Positions 1 through 12,514 of a stretch of DNA of 64,000 nt are shown piece after piece. Position 1 is the first letter of the stretch. The number at the start of each line of letters is the position of its first letter. Location of the stretch: NCBI RefSeq assembly GCF_905475395.1, contig NC_058337.1, forward strand, positions 132,887,960 through 132,951,959. The letters run 5' to 3'. Source of the stretch: Chrysoperla carnea (Eukaryota; Arthropoda; Insecta; Neuroptera; Chrysopidae). The notes under the pieces are model-generated. The model was not told the origin of the DNA and did no database searches. It saw only the letters and a list, made by a program, of their open reading frames with translations. A program made the position numbers and the translations under genes.

Positions 1-660
1 AAATACCTATCAAATTTAGTTATGGTATCAAATCTACTTTTCAAATTCGATATAATTCATCTACCTAATTCGGATTTAATTTTTTTGGGAGTAAATGCAT
101 CCAAATTTGGACTAAAATCGGTGGCCATCGATAAATAAAATGTATATTAAGTTCATATGTGTGATTGTAGTGTAGTGTGAATAAATAAATCATTTATATA
201 CTTAATTTTGATTTTTCCTTGTTGATATGAAAAATTATAATTATATTTTGTATATTTTTTATATTTTATTTTATACCTACAGCTACTGTTGTTGTTGTTG
301 TTATACGATTATAATTTATGTTTTTAAATGGAGTGTAATGACATTTATTTCGATTTTTATTTAACAAAATAAACATGAAATCATTTTAAAAAATAGACAA
401 CTATAATATTCAATAATTCTGAGATTTCAACTTGACAATTTGTTGTTTTTGACATATATTTCGATATTTTCGATGAAAAAAAAATGTATGATAAATATCA
501 ATCAATGATAAGAATGTTGACTATTACATGGAAAATATTTTTTATACGAAAGAAAACAGGAAAATGATATAGATGATGATATATTTCACTCGACAGTTGC
601 CTACCTCCGAAAATACTGAAAGATGCGTAGAACAATTATAGGAAAGATTTAAAAGAACTG
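1..660. other. AT-rich intergenic, nothing recognised
   Basis: No convincing ORF, splice-site pair or RNA gene is visible. A short (GTT)n run lies near 287-301. The region ends where the ~316-bp repeat array begins. Confidence 0.6.
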
Positions 661-1350
661 AAAATGAACTGTGTTATCAAAAACATCAAACTTTTTAGCT
701 TTTTGACGTCAGAATCCAAAATATTTAACTTTGTTTCATCACACCCAAATTTTATAAAGTTTTGATAAACCAAGTATATAATCCTACCAAATTTGGGACA
801 TACTTTTCAAATTTGTAATCGAAATTAACCTAGCATTAATAGGTTTCAAGAATGTGGAGTCCTGGTTCCGAAATTAAAGATAAAATTGATAGCTAGCGAA
901 AAACTGACATTACAGATGAAAGGAATTACCCTAATTAAGTGGGTTTCAAAAAAAATACCAATAAGATCGAATCAAATTTGCCTGTGTTATCAAAAACACA
1001 AATTTTTTAACTTTATGACCTCATCAAAATCCAAAAAATTTTATTTTGCTCTATCAAATCTAAACTTTATCCAATTTCAATAAACTAAGTATGTAATCCT
1101 ACTAAATTTGAGTCATACTTTTAAATAAATTAGTGATCAAAATTAATCTAGCCCTAATAGGATTCAAGAATGTGGAGCCTTGGTTATAAAATTATTCACA
1201 AAAGTGATAGCTAGCGAAAAACTGATACACCATCTGAAAAGAATGACCCAAAATTAGTGGGTTTCAAAAAAAATTCCAATAAGATCGGATCAAATTTGCC
1301 TGGGTTACGAATTTTTTACCTTTATGACGTCATCAGAATAAAAAATTAAT
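660..1350 (+). repeat. Satellite-like tandem array 1, ~316-bp unit
   Basis: About 2.2 units are in direct tandem. The phrase around 'gtgttatcaaaaac' recurs at about 670 and 983, and 'cctac(c/t)aaatttg' at about 782 and 1098, giving a period near 316 bp. Each unit contains a conserved TGACGTCA-like palindrome (perfect at 704-711 and 1325-1332; changed to TGACCTCA near 1017). The same unit forms a second array at 15590-16315 beside the histone gene. The short ORF at 886-1083 lies entirely in this repeat and is not a gene. Confidence 0.75.
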
Positions 1351-2405
1351 TTAATTGATCTTTATCAGTGTCTTTACTCAAAGTTATTACAAATTTCTTG
1401 AAATATTTGAGTACATAACATTAAAATTTCAAATCTATTTTCCTATAAATAACGAAAAATGAGGGTGTCTTCATCTTAAATGCGACACACTGTATGATAA
1501 GACTCATGATCAAAAAGCTGTAATTTATTTTTTTTTAAAATTATAAATCATTACGAGAACGCGGGATTTTTGTCTTTTGAATTTAAGTATTTTGATTCTC
1601 CTTTAAAAATGGTAAGTACAAGAATTGTCATCTGGTAGTCAAAATTGCAATCTCTTTAACACCAGGGCCCACCTATTCCTGCGTATTTTGTTTTCAAAAA
1701 AAATTTGACCCCGAACCAAAAAATTAAAACTCATGAAATTGTGAACAAAAAAAAAAGGTGATAGGTAAGTTAGTCCTAGGCAGTAAAAGCTATAGCGCGG
1801 TTTTTTTTTGTTTTTAATGTAGAAATTTTCCAGCAAAGCAGGAGAGTAATTACTCGTATAAATATATCGTTTTAAAATTAGTCAAGTGTTTCTATTGGTC
1901 TATTAATTAGGGTTAAAACTACTAAGAATAGAGAAAAATGATTGTTACGTGTAAATTCTAGTATTTTTTTTCTAGTTTTATAACACGTTCGACTGGAGCT
2001 AGAATATTGTTTGTTTGTTTTTTCAATTAATAGTAAAAAGAACAATTTATCAAGCTTAATGAATTTAGTTGTCTAATTAAAAACTTGTGTATAAAAATAT
2101 TTTTTAATCCTTACTTTACCCATAAAATAATATTTCATTTTACGACAGAATACTTTTTTCTATTCCATATATGTGCTAGTTTATATCTTTCGAGAATATT
2201 TTTATAGGCTAGGCGTTAAATTTTTCGGAGAAGACATTTTCTGATAATAACGGGGACAAAAGAGCATTGGGAATCATTTAAAGGCATCTTAATTCTGTGA
2301 TTTTTTGTAAATTCCCAAAATCTACTAAATCAAGAAATGTACGACTTTAGTCTCCGTGTCATACGTATTCGTGGCACACCAAAAATAACAATATATTAAG
2401 AAAAA
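1351..2405. other. AT-rich intergenic, nothing recognised
   Basis: Poly-T and poly-A rich sequence with no supported gene. The short minus-strand ORF at 1639-1836 has low-complexity composition and no family resemblance. Confidence 0.6.
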
Positions 2406-2950
2406 ACAAGTGAAAACAAACAATTGACTGAGTTACTTGTTGAAATACCATGTATACACAGTGTTGATGACGCAATCGTTTGTTTTTTGATGTCACGTAA
2501 GTAAAGAAAGATAGCCACTCTTAAATAGCCACACACACATAAATGATATTCCCATATTAATACATACTTGAAAAATTTATACCTAATTTGCACCCTTCTA
2601 ATTAAACAGGGATGTTTACAAATAAATATTTCAAACAAAAGTTGTTCATTTTATTTATAAGGAACATTTTTAAATTTAAACTTTTGGTATCTCTAACGGT
2701 TTACAAGATCCTACGTCCGTAGAACCCAAGACCCAATTGACCTATGTTGCTCATTTACGAACTTGACCTCAATTTTTACGGCCTAAGCACGCTATAAAAA
2801 TTTCAGCATGATATCTCTTTTCCTTTTTGAGTTATCGTGATTCAATGAGCACCTATACCCAAATTTTGTTCGTAGCATCAATATTTTTAAGCGTTAAAAA
2901 CTTGGGATTAAACATAATATACTATGATATATTTCATATATACATGGTAT
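2406..2950 (+). mobile_element. HINE/mini-me-like element, copy 1
   Basis: Begins ACAAGTGAAAACAAACAATT and ends in an AT-rich hairpin closing with CATGGTAT. These are the two ends shared by all full copies here (35761, 37495, 41095, 43400, 50782, 59737, 62046). Orientation is set with the terminal hairpin as the 3' end. This copy has lost the central GACG microsatellite: the text jumps from 'gttatcgtg' to 'attcaatgag'. The family resembles Drosophila DINE-1/mini-me (Helentron-derived) elements in its central GTCY repeat, 3' hairpin and subterminal inverted repeat (ATACCATGCATA near the 5' end versus TATGCATGGTAT at the 3' end). Family assignment is by structure only. Confidence 0.8.
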
Positions 2951-2961
2951 GATGAGTGAGA

Positions 2962-3114
2962 GGTTTCGTGGGACATCCGGTAGGAACGATATCCTTTGCG
3001 CTGTAATTGACATATTTTATTTTTTTATTTTTTCTCATTGGCATGGATGGTTTTTAACCTGACGACCTTCTCCATGAGTAGCGAGCCGTAATCACAAGAC
3101 CACGACCTCATTGA
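2962..3114 (-). mobile_element. tRNA-derived SINE-like fragment
   Basis: On the minus strand the head reads like a degenerate tRNA (A-box-like 'cttgtgattacggctcgc', then 'ggtcgtcaggttaaaaacc' in place of a B box). The distal end reads 'gttcctaccggatgtcccac'. The same head and tail pair occurs in plus orientation at 35305-35462, which supports a dispersed SINE rather than a tRNA gene. It lies directly beside HINE copy 1. Confidence 0.6.
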
Positions 3115-3184
3115 GTATACTATTAATTATAAATATATTAAACTTAATTCATTTAAATTAAAAATTAAATAAAAATCCCTATTG

Positions 3185-3270
3185 ATGTGAGTGGGTTTCG
3201 AACTGACGACCTTCTGTAAGAGAAGCTATCATCGTAGCCACAAGATCTCGGCCACATTGAGGGCATTATT
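3185..3270 (-). mobile_element. tRNA-derived SINE head
   Basis: On the minus strand an A-box-like 'gtggctacgatgatagc' is followed by a B-box-like 'cagttcgaaaccc', the layout of an RNA polymerase III promoter. No acceptor stem pairs, so it is not a functional tRNA. It is related to the neighbouring SINE at 2962-3114. Confidence 0.6.
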
Positions 3271-3980
3271 AATATTTCAAAATAAAACTATTAAAAAAGT
3301 ATAGGAGTAGTTTTCCTTTTCAAGGACTTTTTAAATACTAATATGTCAATTTTGACATGAATTCATTTGGTTAAAAATTTTGTCAAAAGTATGTCACATA
3401 TCGTCAAAAATATGAGAATGGTTTTTAACCATCTTTCATTCTTGAAAAAGATTGCTCGCCCAGTAACTATTACCCCAAATATGTGATAAAATTGATATTT
3501 TTCATCTGAATTATTTCCGATTTCCAATAAACTATCAAATATCAAATTTCGCGTCTGATCTAATGATTGTTTTAAAAACAACAAGCAAACAGTTCTGTTT
3601 TTTATACTGTTTATTAATATTTCATTTCAAATAAACAATAAATCATTTATTTATTGTATTTGTCTATATGTATGTCCGTCCGATAGTCCCAATAAGTTCT
3701 GTTCTTTTTTTTCTGTTATTTTATTTTCAAAAATAATTTTATTATTTTTATATAAAACAATAATATCTATTACTATTTTTTTTTATTGTTTCGATACTTC
3801 AATGAAAGCTGATTTTGTATATACAGAGTATACAGTATTGGCAACTTTTTAGTTTTTTAGATAAAAAATTGACGTTTCTTGGAGAAATTTCATTATTTAT
3901 CACAAAAACAATTTATTTATGGATTGTTTTTTGTGGAAACGTTATTATTTATGGCAAAAAAACAAGTATTCAAGAGAAGA
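3271..3980. other. AT-rich intergenic, nothing recognised
   Basis: Contains only short low-complexity ORFs (for example 3363-3584, minus). No family resemblance or splice structure was found. Confidence 0.55.
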
Positions 3981-3986
3981 GAGATG

Positions 3987-4580
3987 TATGGCACGCCATT
4001 TTACTATTTAATAGGCTAATTTTTATAGAGAAAAAAATTAATTAATTATTTTTTTTCAATCAGAAATTTTATATTTTATATTTTATATTTTATATTTTGT
4101 AAAATAAATCTTAAAAGTTTCTTTGTAAAAGAGAGATTGATATAAGATAAGATGAGAAAAGAGAGATGAGAATTAAAATTATGATGATAACATAATAAAA
4201 ATGTATTATTATTATTATGTTATCATCATAATAAAAATGTATTATTATTATGATGATACATAATAATAAATCAGTTAATTTTATTTGAATTAGATTTAAA
4301 AAAAAATGATTGAATTAAAATTATGTACATAATGGAAATAGAGAATTAAAATTATGTACATAATAAAAATGATTGAATTAAAATTATGTACATAATGGAA
4401 ATATATGGCACGCCGTTTTACTATTTAATATGAATTAAAATTATGTACATAATAAAAATGATTGAATTAAAATTATGTACATAATGAAAATGATTATTAT
4501 TATGATGATAACATAATAATAATGTATTATTATTACGATCATTTTTTTTCGGACATTAAATAGTAAAATGGCGTGCCATA
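3987..4580 (+). mobile_element. TIR MITE with 6-bp target duplication, copy 1
   Basis: Bounded by an inverted repeat beginning TATGGCACGCCATTTTACTA (26 bp or more) and flanked by GAGATG at 3981-3986 and 4581-4586. The interior is a low-complexity mosaic of ATTATGTACATAAT blocks, (ATTTT)n-like and (ATT)n runs, and inverted ATGATGATAACATAAT segments. An extra internal copy of the terminal repeat lies near 4406-4431. The near-identical partner at 25526-26154 is inverted relative to this one and has its own 6-bp duplication (AAAATA). No coding capacity is seen. A 6-bp duplication does not fit the common mariner (TA), piggyBac (TTAA) or hAT (8 bp) classes. Confidence 0.85.
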
Positions 4581-4586
4581 GAGATG

Positions 4587-5450
4587 TTAATTTTTTCGAC
4601 TTAAAACACAAATAACTATAAAATGAGGTGCGAATTTCGTCCCATTCTAGCATCTTTTTCAGTGGCAGAAATAAAAAAATTACTGTAATATTTGCTAGTA
4701 ATATCTTCTTCTAGCCCCCAAATATCAAAATTGGTCATTTATACAAAACAAAACAAGTTGATTTTTTTGTGAAAGACAACATTTTTTGGTAACAAAATGG
4801 CTATGGTAAAATTTTTGGATTTATTGTTATAAAAGATGTTAGGGGCCCAAGCAGAGGTCCCATCCATTTTTCGAGCTTGAGACATGTCAAAAAAATGGGA
4901 CGATTCTAATAGAAAAAGGGAATGGCAGAACACAGTCTCCTTTTCAATACTCAAAATAGGCAAAATAGCACATGTTTGTAATTGATAACAAATCCGACAA
5001 AAATAATATAGCAAAATTTCCAATAAAACTCGAATGGAAAAACACGTTTTTTGGTTTTTTTTATAACACTTTGTGTTAACGACCGATACAAATTTTCTAA
5101 AAAATAAGAACAACCCTATTTTGAGTAATTTTTACCCGACTACGTCGAAGGTTTTGATTTTGACCGGTATACATTTGAGTATATATATGTATGTTCATCT
5201 GTTCTCTCATTATATATTAACTACTTATCATAATTTGACGAATGATGTTTTGTTGGCAGCATCTTGATCGTCCGCTGGTTATAGTCATTATTGACGTCAG
5301 ACTAAATTGAATATGACATCCTCTAGATATAAAGTCATGAACTAAACAAAAAATTTTTAAATAGTTCCGTGTTGGGTATTAAAGGAAATGGCACAATTTT
5401 CACATTTTACAAAAATATAAATATTATAATACATATAATTTACAAAATTA
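4587..5450. other. AT-rich intergenic, nothing recognised
   Basis: The minus-strand ORF at 4739-5113 (124 codons) does not start with a conserved domain and has no recognisable motif. It is probably chance. Confidence 0.5.
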
Positions 5451-5469
5451 AACAAACCCCCGATATATT

Positions 5470-5800
5470 TTTGGTTACGGAACCCAAAACTCGCACTAGA
5501 AACGTATCTTAGAACACTCTCCATTAAATTACCTTTTGCCTTAGAGTCTTCTCCAAACTGAACTGATTTTGAGGATCTTCGCCTTTTTTTAGTTGTTCCG
5601 GGAAACGAACCGTAAACTCGCACTAGATACATACCTAAGAACACTCCCCATAAAAGAACCTTTCAAATGAAACAAAAAAATCAAAATTGGTTTAATCGTT
5701 CAGGCGCTAAGATGACACAGACAGACACACAGACAGACATACACACATAGTGGTCAAACTTATGAAACCCCTTTTTTTGATTCGGGAGACAAAAACACAA
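5470..5800. repeat. Dispersed 'CAAAATCGGTT' repeat family, copy
   Basis: A degenerate repeat containing 'tcaaaattggtttaatcgttcaggcgctaagatgacacagacag' in shorter recognisable blocks. Related copies lie at 14404-14752, 20700-21250, 40335-40500 and 45600-45800. All share the theme of a CAAACAAACAAA stretch, a CAAAATCGGTTCAT core, a 'gagctacgatgccacaaac' block and GACA-type microsatellites. The minus-strand ORF at 5357-5644 crosses it and is not supported. Confidence 0.55.
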
Positions 5801-6720
5801 AATCACGCCTTAAAAGTAGAAAATGATAAAATATTCAAACATAATTTTGTTTTGATAAATTAAACTATCGTTACAGTTGTTTAAATTTTGATACATAATT
5901 TCTTTACGACTTCCTACGTTTTCCAGTACTGTTCGAAACATTACGAAACATAATATACAACATTTTCAATACAAAAATTATACTGCCCCATACCCATTTA
6001 CACACAAAATAACTGATTGTACTGTATGTCAAATTATTGAAACGCCACAGGGTGTATTTTTCACTGGGTTGCATGAAACCCTCTATATAAAGATATATAA
6101 ATAAATATTACTATATATTGTGATATATGTATATATATTGTTTAAAGGGCGGTAGTGTAAAAACGAGCGTTGATTAATGCCGTTATATTGCCGGAAGCTC
6201 TTTGTACTAACATCAGCCCGGAAGTTACAATTACAGTTAAAAGCATTTGATAAGTAAAGTAAGGTATATTGGATGTGCTACATACAATAATAATATACGT
6301 ATCGTATGTTACGTAGTTGTTCTATAGATAGATAGATTCGTAGAGCTACGAATTGATTGTAGTACTACGAGAACGTAGGGTTTTATAATCAAACTCTTGT
6401 TACTTTGTGTGTGTATGTATGTATTAAATATATATCATCAAATTCAATATATAAATAGGATGACAAGAAAATATAGGATGGTTAGTTATAGAAAGTTCAC
6501 GAGCTCGAAAATTGTGTTTAAATCTGTTTTTGCTAAGCGATTTTCAAGCCAATATCTTTGGATACTAAAGAATATGCAAAAACTAGTATTTTTGAAAGGA
6601 AATTTGAAAACCACCATCTCTAACCCCTGATCTACGCTCTCACGGAGTATCGAGTATACCCGTCAAAGTTAGCCGAAACTTCGCTATCTCATTGCTATGG
6701 ATGACAAGCTAGTACAATTA
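5800..6720. other. AT-rich intergenic, nothing recognised
   Basis: TATATA-rich tracts near 6080-6135. No gene is supported. The ORF at 6397-6630 has no recognisable features. Confidence 0.5.
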
Positions 6721-7092
6721 TAAAATCACCTAATTGACGTAAAAGGTAAGATAGAGTTCGTAAATTAGCACCATAGGTCAATTGGGTCTTGGGTTGGATC
6801 TCTAGGATCGGTAGGACTCATCTTGTAAGCCATTAGAGATAGAACAAAAGTTTAAATGCAAAAAATGTTCGTTAAATAAAAAATAAACAACTTTTGTTTG
6901 AAATATTTTTTCGTAAGGCGCAAATTAGGTTCGAGAACATATAGTATGTATACACTCATTGTATTTGTCTGTAAGAGGAGTGGACATCTTTCTTTACTTA
7001 CGTGACGTAAACAAATGAACAATTGTATAATCTACACAATCTATACATGATATTTCAACAATTAACTCAGTCAATTGTTTGTTTTCACTTGT
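6721..7092 (-). mobile_element. HINE/mini-me-like element, copy 2 (3'-truncated)
   Basis: Runs from about 'aaaatcacctaattgacg' through the conserved middle ('cataggtcaattgggtcttg', 'gttagagatagaacaaaag' blocks) to the ACAAGTG end, read here as acttgt at 7087-7092. The terminal hairpin and the GTCY microsatellite of full copies are missing. Confidence 0.7.
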
Positions 7093-9500
7093 TTTTTAAT
7101 AAACTTATCAATGACGGTTATTGGTTTATAGAAAAAACATTAAATAAGAATTTAACTGTTTTCAATTACTATAACTTTTTGAAAAACAATGCTTTTTTAA
7201 TACAAGCCACAAAAGGTACTGAACTACACAAACAATCGCGAAAATGTGGCGATTAAGTTGACGTGTACGCTTCTTGGTGCCTAGTGTTTTTTTTTGTCTC
7301 GGGTAAAAATAAATATCATTTCAAGCGAAGCCGGGAAAAAGCAAAGAGATGGCAGGTAAGACGTCACAAGTGTCACATTCACAGCCTCGATACACACTCA
7401 ATTTCATGCTACGTCGCAAGAGTCTAATAATTAGCCGTTGATAAAAAAGAACTGGACAAGAAGCTTTAAACGTGTGTCTGTAGCATTTGGCATTTGGAAA
7501 ATCTTCTTTTCCATTTGAAGATAATCATTTTCTTTTCTAGATATGTTGGAGTCTGATGTTATAGAGACGTTGGGAAGATTAAAAAAAAGTTGAGTAAAAT
7601 CCAAATATTCTTACTTGAACTTTCATAAGCTCAATGTAAAAACATTCATTATTTTGCTGCCGAAGATCAAATACAAACTTCAGAAGACTTGGAGGGCCAA
7701 TAGATCATCGTGATCGTTGAGATTTCCGCACTCCAAAATTTAATCGAATGAAATAAACGAAATAAGGAAAAAAAAGCATCTTTTTAATCATTCCCTATAA
7801 AACATATACGTTGTTTGAACGCGTTGTTTTTGCATTAAAATCACCTAGGGGAGATTTTTACAGAGAGATTACTTTTGTGTAGTCATTTTTTTCTTTTAAA
7901 TAACAATACAAAATTCTTTACAATCTTATTTTTATTTTTTTTTTTAAAGATAATAATGATAACAAATTTGTTATTAAATTTAATGATATTGAAAGGAATT
8001 CTCTTTTTAAGCAATAAAAAATTCAAATTTATTTTAATAATTTATTTAATTTTTATTTACTTCGATATGGCACGAAGTACCATATTTAAGTTACGGGAAT
8101 ATTGCCGGAAATTTTTGGTAATACATCGTAATCATTATACTGACATCGATTTAAAGAAAGATGTTAGAATGTGAAGTGCATGTTATTCAATACTTTTCTG
8201 AAAATCGTAAATAAATCCTTTGGAATTGTAACTTTTTTTCATATTGATATCAATCCATTAAGGTTACCAAGCCTGTTTCGAATTTACTTTGACCAAAGTC
8301 ATCTTAAAAATATCCGCAATTCTTTTTCAGATATGGTGTTCCATACTCGAAAATTTTTCAACAAAGTTACGCATTATTTTATACCAAATTATTAAGAAGT
8401 AAAGCTATTTCCTAAGACCTTGTGTAGTGTTACAAGATTTTACAAAAAAATTTCAACCAAATTTTTTCTTATAGTTTTTGATCCGTAACAGTTCAGCTCA
8501 CACCTGGAAACTTCTGGGATATATTAAAAGCTATTAAAAAAAAGGAATCGGTCGGATAGAACTTTGCAAGTAATCGAGAATTAGTTTAGAGAAAAACGCG
8601 TTTTAAGTTTGAGAGACAATTCCGACAGAGTAACTCGAATAATAATAGTTAACTCACTTTGGATTAATCAGCGATCCCAGAGTTACTGACAAGAACAAAT
8701 CCCCAAGTCGTCCGTCAACATTATGCCGCGTCAAAAATCCACTGTAGCTCCGAAAATAAGCCGTATTTTGAAAAATCCGTTTAAGGACATATTCTTAAGA
8801 GTCTAAACTTTGAAAATATGGTAATAAAAGATCGATTTTATCAAAGTTCTAAACTAGAATACCGCCTTTAAGTATAATTTATTACCACTAAAGTTTAAGT
8901 CATGATAAGATAACTTAAAATTTCCGTTTTAGTACAGTTACTTGAGTTTCAACGAGTTTCAAATTAATTTAAATAAATTTTTTTTATTTACATTTTGCAT
9001 AAAATATTACCCTAAATAATTGTACCACATAATATTTTCAACAACAACAACAACAAAATTTTATAAATTGAATAATTAATTATTATCCAAAAAGTTTTAA
9101 AGTTATTACTGTGCTCTAAAATTTATAAAACCAAAAATTAATTAATAGCAGCAGAGTAACTAAACTATGTATATGTAGTATACACTTGTATGGCTGTTTG
9201 TCATGGTTGCTTGGAATGAGCTAACTGTTTAAGAAGAGAAGTACTCTTGGCTGCTTGCTGTATTAAAATATTCGTAATTTTGTCTTAATTAAAATAATTG
9301 AAGTATAATTTTAATTTAAAATATGTTTGTTGTATATATTATCATATATATATATTGTATGCATACATAGAAGTTATATACAGTGTGTTTAAAAAGTATG
9401 AAACCCTCTCCGAAGTGAGATGTTAAAAGTCAAGTAAATAAATGAGTTGAAGAATTTAAAAAAATAAACAAATATGTGTATAAAAAACTAAAAAACACGA
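7093..9500. other. AT-rich intergenic, nothing recognised
   Basis: Includes ORFs at 7875-8174 and 8171-8395 made mainly of F/I/L/N/K residues, as expected from translating AT-rich DNA. I found no domain, signal peptide with matching downstream exon, or RNA gene. Confidence 0.5.
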
Positions 9501-9504
9501 TTTT

Positions 9505-9645
9505 TCATGTGGTAATAATTTAAATTTAAATGTAAAATTCAAAGCGTGGGGTTCTCTCTGCATTCATTCTTTAAATTAGCAAATTTGATAGTTATCGAGC
9601 ACCCCGCACTTTGGAATTTCCAAAAAATTTAAATTATTATCAACT
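9505..9645. mobile_element. MITE with 'AAAGCGTGGGG' inverted arms
   Basis: Imperfect inverted arms at about 9511-9556 and 9597-9641 carry TAATAATTTAAATTT and the CAAAGCGTGGGGTTCTC motif. Relatives: 63312-63459 (both arms) and a half copy near 38428-38490. No target duplication could be assigned. Confidence 0.55.
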
Positions 9646-10962
9646 TTTTATTTTCTCCACGGTAGAAAAACAAAACACTCTTCTCGCTATTTTATTATTA
9701 AATCAGTAGAGCTCACTTCAGTATTTTGGAGTCGCGAATTGGAAAAATATACAATTCCAGATCGAAAAAGTAAAGATTTTCTTTAATTAAGACAATTATA
9801 CAGCTATCAACTAAATTTTATCAAGATGCATTATAAAAGTATGTTACACTACAAGGGCAGATAGTTTGAGATTCCTGCACTGCGCAAAAGGTGAGAGCAT
9901 CGTGGCGCGTAGGGCTCTTAAACTCTCTGCTGGTGTGACGTATGCATACTTTTTTTTCAGCTGAAAGTACGTACTTGCTGTTTGTGTTGGGAGACCAAAA
10001 ATACGTACTTTTGGCCGTGGATTAAAAGCATATAATTTTTCATCCTTGTTTTCCAAGATTATGTGCCTTTACCTTTTCTGCCTTTCAATAAGCTATTCAA
10101 ATCTTTGCATTTTTAATAGTTTTGTATTTTAAAATCAACCAACTTGATATTACAACAATAAGCACTTGGTAACCTACTAAATTGTGGATTATAGACACAA
10201 TTTTATTAAGACGTCAGCATACATAAATTTAGGCCACTAGTGGTTGAACTAGACTTACTTTACACATAAATAAAAAAATCACCTATAGGTTACGAGGTTG
10301 CCACAATATGGTAACGCGGTTGCTGAGTTGAGGAAAAGGAGAAGTCTTTATGGTTTGCTAAAAATAAATTCACCAAGAAGGATAATAAAATATTCTTGAA
10401 AAAAAGGTCTGAAACTTTCGGAATCCGCAAAGCTGTGTGTTGTTAACTAATTTTCACTAAACAGATTTAACAGAAGCAAATTCGATGAGAGACAGTTTAC
10501 TAGAAAAAGAGAGGTGTCGTGGGACACCCGGTAGGAACTATGTTCCTATAGTGTCTTTTACATTATAAATGTAGAGCTGACTTTTTTACTCAGATATGCT
10601 TTGATTTTTTTTGCTGGTTTGAATGATTGATTATGCACATGTTCAGTTTTGTAAGATCATTTTGAACTTTTATCTTCAGTATGTATTTTTAAAGATATTC
10701 ATAAAACTTCCTTGTACTTACTTTAAATTATCACTATCATATTCTAGTAGCTCACAACTCATTTTCTTTTTAATGAAAAAAACATAAATTTTGAACAAAA
10801 AATACAAATTGACAGATTTTTGCATGTTCTCAAAATTCATGGCAAGCTGAATCGATTAAAACAGTTTCCTAGGTAACCGACATATTGGATTTTAGGAACG
10901 TTTTTATTTGTTGCACTTTTTTTGGTTTAACCTCCCAACCAGCAAACAAATCCTAACGTGCA
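9646..10962. other. Intergenic with SINE tail fragment
   Basis: Near 10512-10545 a fragment ('gtgtcgtgggacacccggta') matches the tail of the SINE family seen at 2962 and 35305. The minus-strand ORF at 9844-10056 lies in a patch that is GC-richer than its surroundings and resembles no protein I know. It may be part of an unidentified repeat. Confidence 0.45.
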
Positions 10963-10966
10963 TTAA

Positions 10967-11315
10967 GGAGGGTCCCTCACCAGTAATAGAAAAAATAAAT
11001 TAGTAGAAAATGATAAAAATTTTTAGTATGTTGTAGTTAACGATACATATTAAATAAAAAAAAAAATTTGGGTATCTTATCGATCAATTAAAAGAGTAAT
11101 TAATTAATTCAAAATACACTAAATAACATAGCATGATATGAGGATATGATTGTTATTTAGTGTATTTTTAATTAATTAATTACTCTCTTAATTGATCGAT
11201 AAGATACCCAAATTTTTTTTTGATTTAATAATATGTATCGTTAACTACAACATACTAAAAATTTGGATCATTTTCTACTAATTTATTTTTTTCTATTACT
11301 GGTGAGGGAACTTCC
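10967..11315. mobile_element. Near-perfect foldback MITE flanked by TTAA
   Basis: Two inverted arms of about 162 and 165 bp (10967-11128 and 11151-11315) are almost identical and separated by a 22-bp loop. TTAA occurs immediately outside both ends (10963-10966 and 11316-11319), the duplication typical of piggyBac and Kolobok transposons. The ends read GGAGGGTCCCTCACC and, inverted, GGAAGTTCCCTCACC. High arm identity suggests a recent insertion or gene conversion. It has no coding capacity. Confidence 0.8.
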
Positions 11316-11319
11316 TTAA

Positions 11320-12121
11320 GGAACATAGTTCCAATAGTTCCAACTGGTCTGATAGTCAATTTTCTTAATTTCACTAAATGCCTACCATCTTATATGCATA
11401 AATATACATATATATGTTAATACTTAATTCAATATACGTTAACATATTATATTTGTAGAAATGCTTGTTTGAAATTTAAACTCAATACATGTATATTGTG
11501 TTAACATACTACCAATGCAAGTATTAGAAGGTGAACTGTAATAGTAAGTATTGATTCATTGAATAAATAATGTTGTATAGATCGAATATATATTTATATT
11601 ATGTAAGTATATAATATATAACATATGCAACGTTGCGTTGCTATTGTAATAGAAGTGTAAATGTTCATACAATTACTTATTGTATAAATGTTATATATTC
11701 CTTGCATATTATATTATATACAATGTAAGTCTAGTACTAAACTAACTAGTTTGTTGTATAGTCTATATTCTAGACTCTAAATAAGGAAATTGTTGCATAT
11801 GTGTATACAATTTGATTACTTATTATTAATTAATTTGGTCTGTTTTACTTAATAATAGAACATTTCAGCACTCCATTGGACACATTTGATTTTAGTGGCA
11901 TTACTTGGAAAATTTCTTCAAATTTTTGGTGCCCTGGTATTAAACATAAGGTACTCATTGATCTATAAAATCCAACTTATTCTTTTTTATTCTTTTTGTG
12001 CGTTTGATCAAAAATGGTCTTTATAGAAAATTTAAATGTATACTTTCACCAACAATGTATTGGTACCATTTAAGAAACTGGGTGCCAATAAATACACGAA
12101 AATTTAAAAAAACCATCAAAA
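11320..12121. other. AT-rich intergenic, nothing recognised
   Basis: Dense TATATA-like sequence. No ORF or RNA gene is supported. Confidence 0.55.
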
Positions 12122-12514
12122 GGTAAAGGTTCAGTTTTAGCACTTTTTCTTATAAAACAGATTTTTTGACATATACGCCATATTGTATTTTTAATAATTG
12201 CATATTTAAACAACAAATAACAATATTATATTGAACAAATTTTCATAATTTTTGTATTTTTTTAATATATTCAATAATAATTACAGTAAATAACGACGTC
12301 TTTTTAATTAATATAATATATTTATTCAATTTTAGCCTTGAAAATATTAACCAGGAAAATTGAATATATTTTCCTAAATTAAAGAAAAACTATAAGTTTT
12401 TCGGTATCGTCGCATACGGATTCATAATCTACATGAAAAATGCTTGAAAATGTTTTTTTTTCCTGATGTTCTAGGATGTTTTATAAGAAAAAGTGCTAAA
12501 ACTGAACCTTTACC
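12122..12514. mobile_element. TIR MITE, ~38-bp terminal repeats
   Basis: Left end GGTAAAGGTTCAGTTTTAGC, continuing as cactttttcttataaaaca, is repeated inverted at 12477-12514 with essentially no mismatch over about 38 bp. The ~315-bp interior is AT-rich and non-coding. No clear target duplication is seen, so the superfamily is open. Confidence 0.7.

Noticed and set aside
4739..5113. 124-codon minus-strand ORF
   Set aside because: Longest non-transposon ORF besides the PLE pieces and the ORF1 remnant, but no recognisable motif or family. Length is possible by chance in 64 kb over six frames.
7875..8395. ORFs of 99 and 74 codons
   Set aside because: Composition is almost only F, I, L, N, K, as expected from random AT-rich DNA; no domain or splice structure.
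9844..10056. 70-codon minus ORF in a GC-richer patch
   Set aside because: More protein-like composition than its neighbours, but I recognise no family and the patch may belong to an unidentified repeat. Left uncalled.
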